NCBI GenBank assembly: GCA_937951895.1
Contig: CALFER010000024.1
Coordinates: 62,001 to 126,000, forward strand
Length of the DNA: 64,000 nt
Direction: 5' to 3'
Source of the DNA: an uncultured bacterium
GTDB lineage: Bacteria > CSSED10-310 > CALFER01
The notes beneath the pieces are model-generated. The model worked only from the letters and a program-made list of their open reading frames with translations. It was not told the DNA's origin and did not search any database. Positions 25,132 to 34,638 of this stretch are shown piece after piece (positions within the stretch are counted from its first letter, which is position 1; every line of letters begins with the position of its first letter). Position numbers and translations under genes: made by a program.

Positions 25132-26958
25132 TCACGAAGGAGTAGCGGCGCTGAGGTCGGAGTCTTGCAGTTTGATCAACTCGGCCACACTCTCCCGGGA
25201 AATCTCGAAAACAACCGGAATATCCTTCACCATCCCGAAAACACTTTTACCATCGTCGGTCGTTCGACCCAGCAAAATGTGCATGCGGGTGCCGTTCTTC
25301 TGCCCGATCCCGATCGTCAAACCTGCAGGAACCAACCCATACTCCGCCTGGTTCTCAACCGATTCGGACGCGATTCGCACCATCGTGAGATTCAACAGGT
25401 TCCATGCGATGTCATCCAACGCGGATTGCTCGAGAGCATACCCTTTGGGCTCGACGATGGAGTATCGTGACCGGGCAGCTTCGATCCTGAGTTTCCCGCG
25501 GGAATTTTCGATCGTGATGTCCGACAGTTCGTCACGTGTGAGTTTGACGATCCTCTTGTCACGGAAATCAAACTCGCTCTTGATCAACCGAGCCACATCG
25601 GATTCCGATATCCCGAACACGACATCCGAGCCTGTCGAGCGGATCCAACGGCCTGATCCGGATAACGGCCTGCCCCCGATCACAATCTCGTAAGCGCGCG
25701 ATTCGGTTCCCTTCGGAGTGAGCGTGATTCTTGCGAACAGCTCGCCAAAATCCTCAGAATCGGGTTTGGTCGATGTTCCGCGCAGATACACCAGGTCGGA
25801 CAGATAAGCGCCGACGGCAACCGAATCCGTCGGAATCACCCTCGGTTCGACACATGTCCACGTTTCATCCGTGTCCGTATCGACGGCCTGACGTTCAAGC
25901 GTGAGCCTGGCGCCGTCATGCTCGATCGCGATCCGTTCGATCTCGGAGCGCTCGAAGCTGCACACATCTTTGTTCCTGTAAGTGAAGGGGTCGTGTGAGA
26001 ACCGGTCCACAAAGTCATTTCCGACGGTGAAGACGACGGATCGTGAAGCCTGTTTCGCAAACCGGAACTTACCCCCGGAGTCGGATACGGCCCCAACGAG
26101 AATCGATTCCGGATCGTCATCCGCATTGCTGCCGGACACGCGAAGGGTCAGATATGGCGCATCCAGGCCAAACCGTGCCAGATCGGAAGGGTTCTCATCG
26201 ATGAACGCCTGCGCTTCCTGGTTTTGAATGGAACCGGTCAGCTCACTGATCCGCGATACATCTCCCGGCGCTTCGACGGGCTGTGCAACACGCCATTGAT
26301 CCGGTCCGTCGGACAGCAGAATCGGCGCTTGCCCGGCCAGATGAACCTCGAGTTCGCGAATCGAATCGAACCGGGAGATCAGGATCCGGCGGTCCCGGTA
26401 GAAGTCCCCCCCCCTGGTCAACCGGTTTCGGATTTCGTTTGAGACCAGCCGTGTTCTGTCGTCGCGCGAAGACCGGGCATACACATACTGCCCGGAGGGA
26501 TTCTCATTCCCGATTTCGATTCGGTGATCCGTCGAAACACCTTCAGCATTCATCGAAGCGACCAGAATCGTGAGTGCGGGATGATCGAGTCCGAAGGTGT
26601 CAGGAGTTCCCCCTTCGAGCGTTTTAGTTGACGGCAACTCCACGATTTCGCGCACCAGCGATTCCACAACTGTCTTGCTCGCCGGCACAGCCAATGGTGC
26701 TTCCAACCGCCACTGGTCTCCGGATTTCGACAGCACGATCGAAGCAGCCGCATCGTTGACCGGCACGGTGCGATCCGTCGCCGCGCTCCGCGCGATGGTC
26801 AGTCGATAGACGGTCTCGGGAACGATCCCGGGAAGCAACCGGCTTTCTTCGCTCTTTTTCTCGATCCGCACCGCCTCACCCCTCACATCGAAAAAATAAT
26901 ACCAGCAACCCAATGCGATGAGGATTGCCGTGAGAATCAGGTTGGTCCACCACCTCAT
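25132..26958 (-). CDS. DUF4340 membrane-anchored periplasmic protein
   Basis: 608 residues: one N-terminal transmembrane helix (about 5-24), then several copies of a beta-rich unit with Trp-Arg-Leu-Glu-Ala-Pro and Phe-Gly-Leu-Asp-x-Pro motifs (for example Thr-Phe-Gly-Leu-Asp-His-Pro and Ala-Arg-Phe-Gly-Leu-Asp-Ala-Pro), the pattern of DUF4340. It overlaps the GldG-like gene by 4 bp (ATGA) and closes a four-gene operon with an ABC exporter. DUF4340 genes commonly accompany GldG-type transporters (family knowledge). Likely periplasmic, function unknown. Confidence 0.88.
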   Translation of the reverse strand: MRWWTNLILTAILIALGCWYYFFDVRGEAVRIEKKSEESRLLPGIVPETVYRLTIARSAATDRTVPVNDAAASIVLSKSGDQWRLEAPLAVPASKTVVESLVREIVELPSTKTLEGGTPDTFGLDHPALTILVASMNAEGVSTDHRIEIGNENPSGQYVYARSSRDDRTRLVSNEIRNRLTRGGDFYRDRRILISRFDSIRELEVHLAGQAPILLSDGPDQWRVAQPVEAPGDVSRISELTGSIQNQEAQAFIDENPSDLARFGLDAPYLTLRVSGSNADDDPESILVGAVSDSGGKFRFAKQASRSVVFTVGNDFVDRFSHDPFTYRNKDVCSFERSEIERIAIEHDGARLTLERQAVDTDTDETWTCVEPRVIPTDSVAVGAYLSDLVYLRGTSTKPDSEDFGELFARITLTPKGTESRAYEIVIGGRPLSGSGRWIRSTGSDVVFGISESDVARLIKSEFDFRDKRIVKLTRDELSDITIENSRGKLRIEAARSRYSIVEPKGYALEQSALDDIAWNLLNLTMVRIASESVENQAEYGLVPAGLTIGIGQKNGTRMHILLGRTTDDGKSVFGMVKDIPVVFEISRESVAELIKLQDSDLSAATPS

Positions 26959-28385
26959 CCCGCTTTCCTCCGTTCATAAATCCGGATCCCGCCCCAACCC
27001 AGAATCATCAGGGGCAACAGCACGACGGGAATCCAGAAAGCCAGTGCGACCTGTGATTCAGTCAGGTTGAGGGGTTGGTGGAGTTTTTCGACCGGAGGAA
27101 TCGCGATCAGATCGGTTTCATCGGTCAGATAGTGGAAGGCGTTCATCATGAAAGCCGTGTGGACGGGATTGGTCATCATGAAGTAATTGTCCGCGAAATC
27201 GGAGTCGCCGATCGCGATGACACGGGTCCTGGCAACACTTCCGGAATCGGAGGCACGGGCGGGATCGGATTGCCCCGACAGAGTCTCGGAGACGACCGCG
27301 ATCGGAACCGGCCCCTTGATGTCCTCGGATTCGTTCAGCTCAGGCTTAAAATTCTCCAGATTCGAGAGGTTCGTTTCCGCCCAGGCATGTTCCGAAGTAC
27401 GGGCCAGAGTCACGAGTGTCATTCCTGCGGGGGGTTCTTCGGCGGGAGTCACGCTTCTCGCGAGATTCAGAATGAGCAGGTAGTTGAAGTTCCGAGTGAT
27501 CGGGTGATCCCCGTAATCCCCGATGACCGGTTGCAGCACATGTTGAAATCCATTTGGATCGACGATCAGATCGTTGCCGACAGTGATGCCGTACTTCGTG
27601 AGCAGGGCGACCAGATTCGGGCAGGAGATCTGCGGATCGATCGCGACTATGAGATTGCCTCCGCGGTCGAGATAGGTCTGGATTGCATCGAGTTCATCGC
27701 GGGATGGATCAATCGTGGGACCGACGATGCCGAGCGCGGCACAGTTTTCAGGAACGGTTTTTTCAGAAACGAGATTCAACTCCGAGACACCGTAGTTGGC
27801 GTTCTCGAGACCGGATCGAAGAGAATGTCCGCCGGTTGCTTCTTCCGAATCGAGATCTTTTTCGCCGTGCCCCGTCAGCAGGTAGACCGTCTTGGCCGCG
27901 TCGCCGCGCGTCAACTTCAGAATCGCATTCGTCAGGTCGTTTTCCGTTGCGGACGTAATCTTGCGGTAGCCATCTTCATACTCGGTATCCCGGGTCAGAA
28001 CCGTCACCGAGTAGGCCTCTCCGGGATCGATCTTGAACTGCTGCGCTTTCAAGGGTTCGCGATCGATATCGATGAACTGGAACGTGAACCGGTCCGATTG
28101 CGCGGCGTACCGTTCCAGCAGATCCCTGATCTGAAGATGCATCGGCTCGGTTTCGTTCACAAAACAATAGGCTTTGATCGGTTCTTTGAGCGTGTTCAGG
28201 ATGTTCACGGTCTGTTCCGACAGGGAATGACGTTTGTTTCCGGTGACATCGAACCGCGCGTTGTGCTTGACCGCGAGTAGTTGAATGATGATCAGGATGG
28301 CCAGAACCATGATGGTTGACAGCCCGGCATGTATCCTCCGGCCCGTGAAATGCATGCTCCCCGTGGTATTCTCTGAGTTCGCCAT
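26955..28385 (-). CDS. GldG-like ABC transporter auxiliary protein
   Basis: 476 residues with an N-terminal and a C-terminal transmembrane helix and a large periplasmic domain between. Asn-Lys-Arg-His-Ser-Leu-Ser-Glu-Gln-Thr after the first helix, and Leu-Thr-Gly-His-Gly-Glu-Lys-Asp in the middle, are the hallmarks of the GldG/ABC_transp_aux family. The ATG at 28385 has GAGG upstream and follows the permease stop by 2 bp; a TTG at 28391 is an alternative. With the permease and ATPase it forms a Gld-type exporter of unknown substrate. Confidence 0.88.
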   Translation of the reverse strand: MANSENTTGSMHFTGRRIHAGLSTIMVLAILIIIQLLAVKHNARFDVTGNKRHSLSEQTVNILNTLKEPIKAYCFVNETEPMHLQIRDLLERYAAQSDRFTFQFIDIDREPLKAQQFKIDPGEAYSVTVLTRDTEYEDGYRKITSATENDLTNAILKLTRGDAAKTVYLLTGHGEKDLDSEEATGGHSLRSGLENANYGVSELNLVSEKTVPENCAALGIVGPTIDPSRDELDAIQTYLDRGGNLIVAIDPQISCPNLVALLTKYGITVGNDLIVDPNGFQHVLQPVIGDYGDHPITRNFNYLLILNLARSVTPAEEPPAGMTLVTLARTSEHAWAETNLSNLENFKPELNESEDIKGPVPIAVVSETLSGQSDPARASDSGSVARTRVIAIGDSDFADNYFMMTNPVHTAFMMNAFHYLTDETDLIAIPPVEKLHQPLNLTESQVALAFWIPVVLLPLMILGWGGIRIYERRKAG

Positions 28386-28387
28386 GT

Positions 28388-29158
28388 TCAACCTCGAAGC
28401 TTCCGTGCGATCAGCACACGATGAGACAGGAACAGGAAGAGACCGCTCATCGAGATGAAATAGATGATGTCCTGGCTGTTCAGAACGCCCTTGACGAGCG
28501 GATCGTAATGCTCAATGATCGACACATACTTGAAGACACCGGACAGCATCCCGCCATCGGATCCGCCGCCGGTCCATCCGATAATCCACAACACCAGATT
28601 GATTCCGAATGCAAAGAGAGCCGCGATGATCTGATTATCCGTCATGGATGAGGTGAACACTCCAATCGACAGGAATACGGCTCCCATGAGAAAGAACCCG
28701 AGATAAGCGGTCAGGAACGGTCCGATCTCGGGGTTACCCGTAAAGTAAAGAAAAATCGGATAACAGGATGTGAGCGCAGTCATGATGACAAGGAATGTCA
28801 GGCACGCGAGAAACTTGCCCAGGATGATCTCGGTGTCCCGTACCGGATACGACAGGAGCAGTTCGATGGTTCCGGATCGTTTTTCTTCGGAGAACAGCCG
28901 CATGGTCAGAGCCGGTGACATGAAAAGAAGGATCACGCAGATGTTATCGAATAGAGGCCGGATGAAATCCTCCGCGAGAATCAACTGCCCGAAACTGGGA
29001 TTCTGGAGACTCATCGCTGAAGCCTGTGCGTAGAACACGACATTCGAGTAAAAAATCATACCGGTCACGATCATGAACACAGCCATCACGATATAGGCGA
29101 TGGGGGAGATGAAGTAGGATCCGAGTTCGCGGTTGAAGATGGTTAAAAACCGGTTCAT
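28388..29158 (-). CDS. GldF-like ABC-2 transporter permease
   Basis: 256 residues and six hydrophobic helices. Phe-Asn-Arg-Glu-Leu-Gly-Ser-Tyr-Phe at the N-terminus and Phe-Ser-Glu-Glu-Lys-Arg-Ser-Gly-Thr-Ile-Glu-Leu-Leu in the cytoplasmic loop are the GldF/ABC-2 signatures. The start overlaps the ATPase stop by 4 bp. It is the membrane channel of the ABC exporter. Confidence 0.92.
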   Translation of the reverse strand: MNRFLTIFNRELGSYFISPIAYIVMAVFMIVTGMIFYSNVVFYAQASAMSLQNPSFGQLILAEDFIRPLFDNICVILLFMSPALTMRLFSEEKRSGTIELLLSYPVRDTEIILGKFLACLTFLVIMTALTSCYPIFLYFTGNPEIGPFLTAYLGFFLMGAVFLSIGVFTSSMTDNQIIAALFAFGINLVLWIIGWTGGGSDGGMLSGVFKYVSIIEHYDPLVKGVLNSQDIIYFISMSGLFLFLSHRVLIARKLRG

Positions 29159-30117
29159 TCCACTGCTCCTTCCGGTTCGCGCGTGACGAGCTGAATGAAG
29201 ATATCCTCCAATGTCATGGTCTCACTCGAGAGCTCGAACAGTTCCCATCCCTTCTGTACGATCCGGGACGCGATCTGAGGCCGCAAATCCATATCGGTCG
29301 ATGATTCGATTCGAACGGTGATCCGGTTGCCGGCTGCCGTTCCCTGCGTGTCGCCAGGTTCACAGGTCCGGACGCCTGGAATCGAGCGGCAGAGCGACAG
29401 AAAATCGTCGCGAGGCGCTCCCGCAACGATGCGGATGACGGATTGCTTCTGGAGGCTTCGATTGAGATTGGCCGGGGTATCGACGGCCACGACACTGCCC
29501 CGGTTGATGATGATGACCCGCTCGCAGATCATCGACACCTCCGGAAGAATGTGGGTCGACAGGATGATGGTGCGTTCGCCGCCGAGTTCGCGAATGAGAT
29601 TCCGGATTTCGATGATCTGTTTGGGATCAAGGCCTTCGGTTGGTTCATCCAGAACGAGAACCGGCGGATTCGCCGTCAGCGCCTGCGCGATTCCGACACG
29701 CTGCCGGTATCCCTTTGACAGCTTTCCGATCAGGCGGTTCCGAACGGAAGTCAGACCGCACCGGGCGAGCGTTTCGGTGAGGTGAGCTTCCCGTTTCGCC
29801 TTCGGCACTCCCTTCAGACGCGCGATGAATCCGAGATAATCTTCGACATGCATGTCACGATAGAGAGGAACGGATTCCGGCAGATAACCGATCATTGCCC
29901 GTGCTTTGAGCGGCTGTTCATCCACATCGAAATCTCCGATCCGTACCGAACCCTGTGTGGCGGTGAGAATACCGGTGATGATCCGCATCGCCGTTGTCTT
30001 TCCCGCGCCGTTCGGACCCAGGAAACCGAGCACTTCGCCGGGCCTGACCGTAAACGACACATCGTTCAGCGCGCGGGTGACACCGAACTGTTTGGAAACA
30101 TTTCTGACTTCGATCAT
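29155..30117 (-). CDS. ABC transporter ATPase (GldA-like)
   Basis: 320 residues. Walker A Gly-Pro-Asn-Gly-Ala-Gly-Lys-Thr-Thr, signature Leu-Ser-Lys-Gly-Tyr-Arg-Gln-Arg, Walker B Leu-Val-Leu-Asp-Glu-Pro-Thr-Glu-Gly-Leu-Asp and the H-loop His are all present, so it should hydrolyse ATP. The C-terminal ~90 residues are the extension common in ABC-2 ATPases. It is the first gene of the Gld-type operon; each downstream junction overlaps or is spaced by 2 bp, implying tight co-translation. Confidence 0.93.
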   Translation of the reverse strand: MIEVRNVSKQFGVTRALNDVSFTVRPGEVLGFLGPNGAGKTTAMRIITGILTATQGSVRIGDFDVDEQPLKARAMIGYLPESVPLYRDMHVEDYLGFIARLKGVPKAKREAHLTETLARCGLTSVRNRLIGKLSKGYRQRVGIAQALTANPPVLVLDEPTEGLDPKQIIEIRNLIRELGGERTIILSTHILPEVSMICERVIIINRGSVVAVDTPANLNRSLQKQSVIRIVAGAPRDDFLSLCRSIPGVRTCEPGDTQGTAAGNRITVRIESSTDMDLRPQIASRIVQKGWELFELSSETMTLEDIFIQLVTREPEGAVE

Positions 30118-30193
30118 GCTTGCAAATCTCCTCCAATGAAACCGATGCCACTATTTGCCACAGTGCGATGAATTTGACAACACGGATTCGCGG

Positions 30194-30231
30194 AAAAACC
30201 GACGGGATCACGCGCTGTCGCGCATGATCCC
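30194..30231 (-). terminator. Probable intrinsic terminator after htrA
   Basis: On the minus strand a hairpin pairs GGGATCA with TGATCCC and CGCG with CGCG around a small loop, with a 2-nt bulge, and is followed within 5 nt by a run of five T. It begins 22 bp after the htrA stop. The bulge lowers confidence. Confidence 0.65.
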
Positions 30232-30253
30232 GGTCCAATCAAACGAAATCCGG

Positions 30254-31786
30254 CTATTTTGCTTTTTCTTTGGGCGGCCGAATGGCAATGAAGATCTTCG
30301 AGTTTCCCCGCTGCACATACAGAACCAGACCCTCTGAGGATTTTCCCGACACGATCTCGCGGTAGTCCTTCAGGGACTTGATCTTCTTCTGATTGACCTC
30401 GAGAATCACGTCACCACGTCGCAATCCAGCCCGATCCGCGCCGCTGTTCGGACTGATCTCGGTGATCACGACACCTTCGCGGCCATCGATGCCGAGTTGC
30501 CGGGCGATGTCCGGAGTTATGTCCTGAACAGTCATTCCGAGATCCACGACTTCACCCGCTGAGGTTCTGATCTCGTTGAGATTCTCGGGGCGTTCGCCCA
30601 GAGTCACCTCGATCGTTTTCTCCTTCCCGCTGCGAAGGACGTCGACGGAGGCCACCGTGCCGACGGGAGTCGATGCGACCGTCAGAGAGAGATGGGCCGA
30701 GTCCTTGATCTCTGTCTTCTCGAAACGAATCACCACATCGCCGACTTCGATCCCGGCCTTCGCGGCAGGGCCATCCGGCACGACTTCGGAAATCAGTGCA
30801 CCGCGAGTGGATTTGAGGCCCATGGATTGCGCGAGATTATCATCCAGTGTCTGAATGCTCACTCCCAGCCATCCACGCGTCACGGTGCCTTTTTCCTTCA
30901 AGTCCGGCAAAAGAGACCGGATCATGTTGATCGGGATCGCAAAACCGATTCCCGCCGACTGACCCGTTCGCGAAGCGATAACAGCATTGATTCCGATTAG
31001 ATTTCCATGGATGTCCAGGAGAGGACCGCCGGAATTGCCGGGGTTGATCGAGGCATCGGTCTGGATGAAATCCTGATAGGGGAGTTCCTGTGTCGGCATC
31101 ACATAGGATCGCCCTTTCGCGCTGACGACGCCAACCGTTACGGTATGACCAAAACCGAACGGATTACCGATGGCCATAACCCAATCGCCGACTTCCAGGG
31201 AATCGGAATCACCCATCGGCACGGCGTGCACCGGCTCCTTCGGTTCAAATTTGATCAGCGCGATGTCCGTCTGCGAATCCGTGCCGACCACCTTGGCATC
31301 ATATGTCTGGCCATCCAGTGTATTGACCTGTATCTCGTCGACATCTTCAATCACATGATTGTTGGTCAGGACGTATCCCTCCGGATCGATGATGACGCCG
31401 GATCCAAGGCTCTGAACGCGTTGTTCGCTTCTCGGTCCGAAAAAGTGCCGGAATGTGTCATCATCGAAGAAATCTTCAAACGGCGAACGGTAACCTCGGG
31501 GCGCTGTTCGCGGTTTGACGACTGTCGTAGTCGCGATATTGACGACACAGGGGCTTTCATCCCTGGCAATCTGGCGAAATGTTCCGAAAGTGAACGGTTG
31601 ATCGATCGCATTCGCAGGAGGAACCGGAGCCTTTTCGGGTTGCTCCGCCTGAGTGGAAGTTTGAGAATCTTGAGGTTTTTTATCGTCGCTTCCAAACCAT
31701 GCGCTGCTGTGCATCGTGAAGAACGTCCCGACGGCCAGGACTGCAAGCGCGAGAAACACTATTCTGATTACTCGTGTCCGATTCAT
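30254..31786 (-). CDS. htrA: Do-family serine protease HtrA/DegP
   Basis: 510 residues: an N-terminal membrane anchor or signal (6-24), a Pro/Gln-rich linker, a trypsin-like domain with His144 (Thr-Asn-Asn-His-Val), Asp174 (Gln-Thr-Asp-Ile-Ala) and Ser252 (Gly-Asn-Ser-Gly-Gly-Pro), and two PDZ domains (about 310-400 and 415-505). It is a periplasmic quality-control protease. All catalytic residues are intact. AAAGGAG lies 7 nt before the ATG. It is transcribed alone, with a probable terminator. Confidence 0.95.
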   Translation of the reverse strand: MNRTRVIRIVFLALAVLAVGTFFTMHSSAWFGSDDKKPQDSQTSTQAEQPEKAPVPPANAIDQPFTFGTFRQIARDESPCVVNIATTTVVKPRTAPRGYRSPFEDFFDDDTFRHFFGPRSEQRVQSLGSGVIIDPEGYVLTNNHVIEDVDEIQVNTLDGQTYDAKVVGTDSQTDIALIKFEPKEPVHAVPMGDSDSLEVGDWVMAIGNPFGFGHTVTVGVVSAKGRSYVMPTQELPYQDFIQTDASINPGNSGGPLLDIHGNLIGINAVIASRTGQSAGIGFAIPINMIRSLLPDLKEKGTVTRGWLGVSIQTLDDNLAQSMGLKSTRGALISEVVPDGPAAKAGIEVGDVVIRFEKTEIKDSAHLSLTVASTPVGTVASVDVLRSGKEKTIEVTLGERPENLNEIRTSAGEVVDLGMTVQDITPDIARQLGIDGREGVVITEISPNSGADRAGLRRGDVILEVNQKKIKSLKDYREIVSGKSSEGLVLYVQRGNSKIFIAIRPPKEKAK

Positions 31787-31901
31787 ACTGACTCCTTTGA
31801 GTGAAGTTGATTTCGGTTCGACAGGTTGCGGCTCGCCGACTACCTGATCCGACCATTATTACGCATCAGGCATCGTATGGGTTCCAAGGAGCTGGAGTCA
31901 G

Positions 31902-33155
31902 TCAGGGAGGGGTCGCGGCCGGAGTCTCGATCGCCACACTCTCGGGTCGTGTCATATTGACAGCGGAAGCGACCAGTATCCAGAAGAGCAGTCCGATTTC
32001 GTTCTCGTATCGGAACGTCGACATGCTGAAAATGACGAATACCGCCAGGCTTCCGGCGATTCCAAGGATCTGTTTTTCGATCGCCGTATCCAGATGCGAT
32101 TTGATCTTCCGTGCGACACGAATCAGAACCGATGTGATGATGAACAGAAAGAGACCGAGGCCCGGCAGTCCGATCTCGATGGCCATCTGAAGATACAGAT
32201 TGTGCGCATTCTCGAAGATCAGTCCCGAGGAACGCGAATCAATATAATAGGGGTACATCTTTGAAAACACTCGATTCCCGTAACCCGCACCGTCCAGGGG
32301 ATTGTCTCGGATCATTTCGATCGCGCTGCGCCAGAGCCAGAAGCGATCCCCGAACTGCTCGTTGCCCGTAATCTCGTCCACCTGCGTCAGACTCAACCCC
32401 CGCTCGATATACTCGTGCGGAAGTACCCAGGGCATCGCGAGAATGATCAGAAAGACGACGATGAGCAGTTTACGGCTCTTGATGATCGAAAGAAGGATGA
32501 TCGCGAACAGGGTGCTGATCCATGCGCCGCGGGAGAGAGTGGTGATCATGAAGAGGAGGCACAGAATGGTGACCCCGCTGTAAACCCACAGTCGCCAGCC
32601 GTGTTTGTTGCACAGGGATTGGGCGAGCGCCATGGGGATGATCATCGACGTGTAGAAGGCCGCTCTTCCGAAGTTTCCGAAATATGACGTGGCCCTTTCA
32701 GCCTTGATCATCGAACCCTGGTAATATCCGTAAAGACCGATGCCCGCAACGATGGCAACCGATATGAGCAGGCAGAGGATGATTCTCTGAACATATCTCG
32801 GGGTATTCATGACCGAGGCGATCAGGTAAAAAATGAAGATCTGCGGGAAGTGTTCCTTGAACAGCACGGATCGCGAGTATTCCGGATCCACTGAAGCCAC
32901 CGATTTATAAATGATGACCATGGTCAGCAGGAGAATCGGGATATCGAGAGGGGTTCGGGTGAAAGGGATGCGGCGGGTCAGAGACCATTTGATCAGCAGG
33001 CCCAGCAGGGCAGCAGAAAACAGAATGGATTGAAGGGCGGCGGTATGCGGGATCGTCACGATGAAAATATAGGCGACCAGACATCCCCGGATGGAGCGTT
33101 CCAGCATCCATACCACGCGATCCCGTTCCATTCCGAATATCAGTCGAGAATTCAC
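31902..33155 (-). CDS. O-antigen ligase/polymerase-like membrane protein
   Basis: 417 residues, about ten hydrophobic helices. The periplasmic loop with Ser-Arg-Gly-Ala-Trp, the Phe-Gly-Asp-Arg-Phe-Trp-Leu-Trp region and the Ala-His-Asn-Leu-Tyr-Leu-Gln motif are typical of the Wzy_C/WaaL family, which joins or polymerises lipid-linked glycans. The GTG at 33155 is preferred because AAGGAG lies 5 nt upstream; the first GTG at 33161 is inside that site. It diverges from the GT-C gene across 76 bp and may serve polysaccharide locus 2. Confidence 0.85.
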   Translation of the reverse strand: MNSRLIFGMERDRVVWMLERSIRGCLVAYIFIVTIPHTAALQSILFSAALLGLLIKWSLTRRIPFTRTPLDIPILLLTMVIIYKSVASVDPEYSRSVLFKEHFPQIFIFYLIASVMNTPRYVQRIILCLLISVAIVAGIGLYGYYQGSMIKAERATSYFGNFGRAAFYTSMIIPMALAQSLCNKHGWRLWVYSGVTILCLLFMITTLSRGAWISTLFAIILLSIIKSRKLLIVVFLIILAMPWVLPHEYIERGLSLTQVDEITGNEQFGDRFWLWRSAIEMIRDNPLDGAGYGNRVFSKMYPYYIDSRSSGLIFENAHNLYLQMAIEIGLPGLGLFLFIITSVLIRVARKIKSHLDTAIEKQILGIAGSLAVFVIFSMSTFRYENEIGLLFWILVASAVNMTRPESVAIETPAATPP

Positions 33156-33231
33156 GGACACTCCTTGACAGCGATTCGTTCAAGCGTTCTTTATTGTCGC
33201 CTCGCTCCAGTTCTGCTAGCTTCTATTTGAC

Positions 33232-34635
33232 ATGAACGCGCCAAAATTGAAAGGGGAAAAAACAGGATTGCTCGAAAAGCATCATGGGAGTGTCGCATTC
33301 GATACCATCCTTCTCGCGATTCTCGTCATGATCAGCCTCGATCTGACTCTACCGTATGCTCTGGATCAACTGGAACATGCCCATTTCCTGGAGTCGGTTC
33401 CTCAGTTGAGACCATTCCTGATTCCCGGTGGGACCCCTCATCCGCTCGTCATTCTCGGCCAGGAACTCGCACCGTTTCGACTCCTCATCAGAACGGTCTC
33501 CATTCTGATCTGCCTGTGCTGTTTCATGCTGGATTTCGTGCGGAGCAGGACGGAGTTCCTGAAGAACACACTGCTTGGAATTCTCATCGTCCTGCATCTT
33601 CTGCTTCCGACCTTCTTCTTCATGACGCACCGGATCATGACCGGCACGCACAGTCTCGCCCACGACGGCGGCGTGATTCAGATCGAGGAATCGATGAAGA
33701 TGGTTCTGGAGGGTCGGAATCCTTACAGTGAAGACTTTTCGGGAACTCCTCTGGATGGCTGGAGAGGTTTCCGCAACAACGTCGTGTATCATGTTCCCTA
33801 CATGCCCGGGGCGTTTCTGACATCTCTGCCGGTTTTCGCATGTTTCCGGATGCTGAACCTGCCATACGATCAGCGGTTGATCCACCTGATCGCACTTTTC
33901 GGCATGATCCTGGCGATCTTCGGATTGTTCAGACGTCGTGATCTGGCGCGCGCCGTCGTGATCGTCACCATTCTGAACCCGTTTTTCAGCCGGTTTTTCA
34001 TTCTGGGTTCCAATGACGTACTGCTCATGGCCCTGCTCATGGCGACACTGCTGTGCATGACACGCGGCAGGACTTCGGTCGCATTCGTCTTCCTGGCTGT
34101 CGCCTGCGCGATCAAACAGTTTGCCTGGTTTTTCGTGCCGTTTCTGATGCTGCACCTGACACCCGCCCCTCCATTCAGGTTTCGCCACCTGTTCCGGTTC
34201 CATCGTCGCGCGCTGATGACCGGTCTGATCACGTTTACTCTGCTCGTTTTTCCGTTCATTGCGATGGATCCGCGGGCGTTCTGGCAGGACACTTTTCAGT
34301 ATGCGGGTGGAGGTCTGCCGACCAGTTACCCGATGCAGGGTTTTCATGGATACGGGTTCGCAACCGTGCTTCTGTTTTTCAGGATCGTTCCCGATGGATC
34401 CGCATCATTTCCGTTCGGCGTCTTTCAGATTGGAGCTTCCGTGCTGTTTCTGATTCTGTTTTTCCGATCCGTACGGAACGTCCCGCTGACACTCGCATCC
34501 GCCACGACAGGAGCATCCCTGCTTCTATTCACCTTCCTGTTCTTTTCACGGTACCTTCATGCCAACTTTCTCGGCGTCATCGCCGTCTGGCCCTTTCTCG
34601 CCTGGTGCCTCGAGGCTGACACTCCGGAGGTTTAA
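33232..34635 (+). CDS. GT-C type membrane glycosyltransferase (GT87/DUF2029-like)
   Basis: 467 residues with roughly eleven transmembrane helices. The first periplasmic loop carries an acidic cluster after His-Asp-Gly-Gly, then Gly-Arg-Asn-Pro-Tyr; further on Leu-Gly-Ser-Asn-Asp-Val-Leu-Leu and Ala-Cys-Ala-Ile-Lys-Gln-Phe-Ala match polyprenyl-phosphate-sugar-dependent mannosyltransferases. It should transfer sugars on the periplasmic face. It starts the plus-strand part of locus 2 and precedes asnB by 3 bp. Confidence 0.8.
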   Translation: MNAPKLKGEKTGLLEKHHGSVAFDTILLAILVMISLDLTLPYALDQLEHAHFLESVPQLRPFLIPGGTPHPLVILGQELAPFRLLIRTVSILICLCCFMLDFVRSRTEFLKNTLLGILIVLHLLLPTFFFMTHRIMTGTHSLAHDGGVIQIEESMKMVLEGRNPYSEDFSGTPLDGWRGFRNNVVYHVPYMPGAFLTSLPVFACFRMLNLPYDQRLIHLIALFGMILAIFGLFRRRDLARAVVIVTILNPFFSRFFILGSNDVLLMALLMATLLCMTRGRTSVAFVFLAVACAIKQFAWFFVPFLMLHLTPAPPFRFRHLFRFHRRALMTGLITFTLLVFPFIAMDPRAFWQDTFQYAGGGLPTSYPMQGFHGYGFATVLLFFRIVPDGSASFPFGVFQIGASVLFLILFFRSVRNVPLTLASATTGASLLLFTFLFFSRYLHANFLGVIAVWPFLAWCLEADTPEV

Positions 34636-34638
34636 CTC

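Noticed and set aside
27075..28280. 401-codon plus-strand open frame
   Set aside because: It is antisense to the GldG-like gene, has no ribosome site or family sequence, and its composition is that of a mirror frame.
33165..33195. TTGACA at 33165-33170 as a promoter for the GT-C gene
   Set aside because: No acceptable -10 lies 16-18 bp downstream (TCTTTA only), so the support is too weak.
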